The notes below the pieces were generated by a model. The model searched no databases. It saw only the letters and a list, made by a program, of their open reading frames with translations, and was not told where the DNA came from. A stretch of 43,875 bases of DNA from Chitinophagales bacterium (GTDB lineage Bacteria; Bacteroidota; Bacteroidia; Chitinophagales; UBA2359), in contig JAEUUX010000105.1 in the NCBI GenBank assembly GCA_016787295.1, positions 1 to 43,875 on the forward strand. Direction: 5' to 3'. Below, in pieces: positions 43,841-43,875 of the stretch. The position numbers and the translations under genes are program-made. Every line of letters starts with the position of its first letter. Within the stretch, counting starts at the first letter, position 1.

Positions 43841-43875
43841 TTTGAATACTTTCTTATCGTTGCTATTTTCAGAAA

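Larger units (their letters stand above)
43283..43875. other. intergenic end region
   Basis: After the terminator (43325-43358), 43360-43660 shows nothing recognised. The final 200 bases carry R2-type repeats seen at 23-26 kb (AACCCCaacGGGGTGACAAG with TTTATAGC, and ACCCCGACAGGGTGACACAT) together with an inverted version (CACCCCGTCGGGGTTTAT and GCTATAAACCTATCACCC). Confidence 0.6.

Overview
The window comes from a Bacteroidota chromosome, probably an environmental lineage (Saprospiria/Chitinophagia-like; this rank is inference). The evidence is TTTG...TAnnTTTG promoters ahead of many genes, AT-rich spacers, families typical of the phylum (DUF4139/MuiA with a carboxypeptidase-regulatory insert, DUF1571 with LysM, Y_Y_Y/propeller histidine kinase with LytTR regulator, LTA-synthase-like sulfatase, AddB-like nuclease) and the dispersed palindromes and TTAATTGTTAATTATCAATT repeats common in that phylum. 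No tRNA, rRNA, CRISPR array or intact transposase was recognised.

Layout. 1-3 kb: a remnant and an intact copy of a small lipoprotein gene, a minimal protein-kinase-like gene, a MITE-like element and ftsX. 3-7.4 kb: a polytopic membrane protein convergent with an SGNH-like protein, then a TIR/coiled-coil/FGE-sulfatase gene whose last 31 codons look like the variable region of a diversity-generating retroelement (DGR) target. 7.4-10.6 kb: palindromes, a hicBA module with the toxin frameshifted at its catalytic histidine, an FN3 protein, tandem repeats and a frameshifted tail resembling an Rpn/PD-(D/E)XK transposase. 10.6-22.9 kb: housekeeping and envelope genes (thioredoxin-like/TPR, RsmB-type methyltransferase, ArsC/Spx-like, mqo, a two-parvulin chaperone, a restriction-like nuclease pair, an AddB-like nuclease), interrupted by a second MITE copy and a GC-rich repeat. 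22.9-26.6 kb: a repeat mosaic with about 11 copies of one AT-rich repeat and four in-frame heptapeptide minisatellites. 26.7-30.0 kb: a two-repeat helical protein with a near-ideal promoter, followed by about 2.3 kb of gene-free DNA holding nine regularly spaced, structurally conserved hairpins. 30.4-43.3 kb: sulfatase-type membrane enzyme, sugar dehydrogenase, MuiA-like, DUF1571/LysM, crcB, a family-4 glycosyltransferase, and a hybrid-periplasmic sensor kinase with its LytTR regulator. The end carries the same repeat family as 23-26 kb.

The two most unusual loci are the hairpin array at 27.78-29.90 kb, which looks like a tandem family of structured RNAs (or RNA-level elements of one long transcript) next to an uncharacterised protein, and the TIR-FGE gene with 14 codons of the NNY type expected from adenine mutagenesis of an AAY-rich template. 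No reverse transcriptase or template repeat was found here, so a DGR would have to act in trans. Functions of both are inference; the sequence patterns are directly visible.
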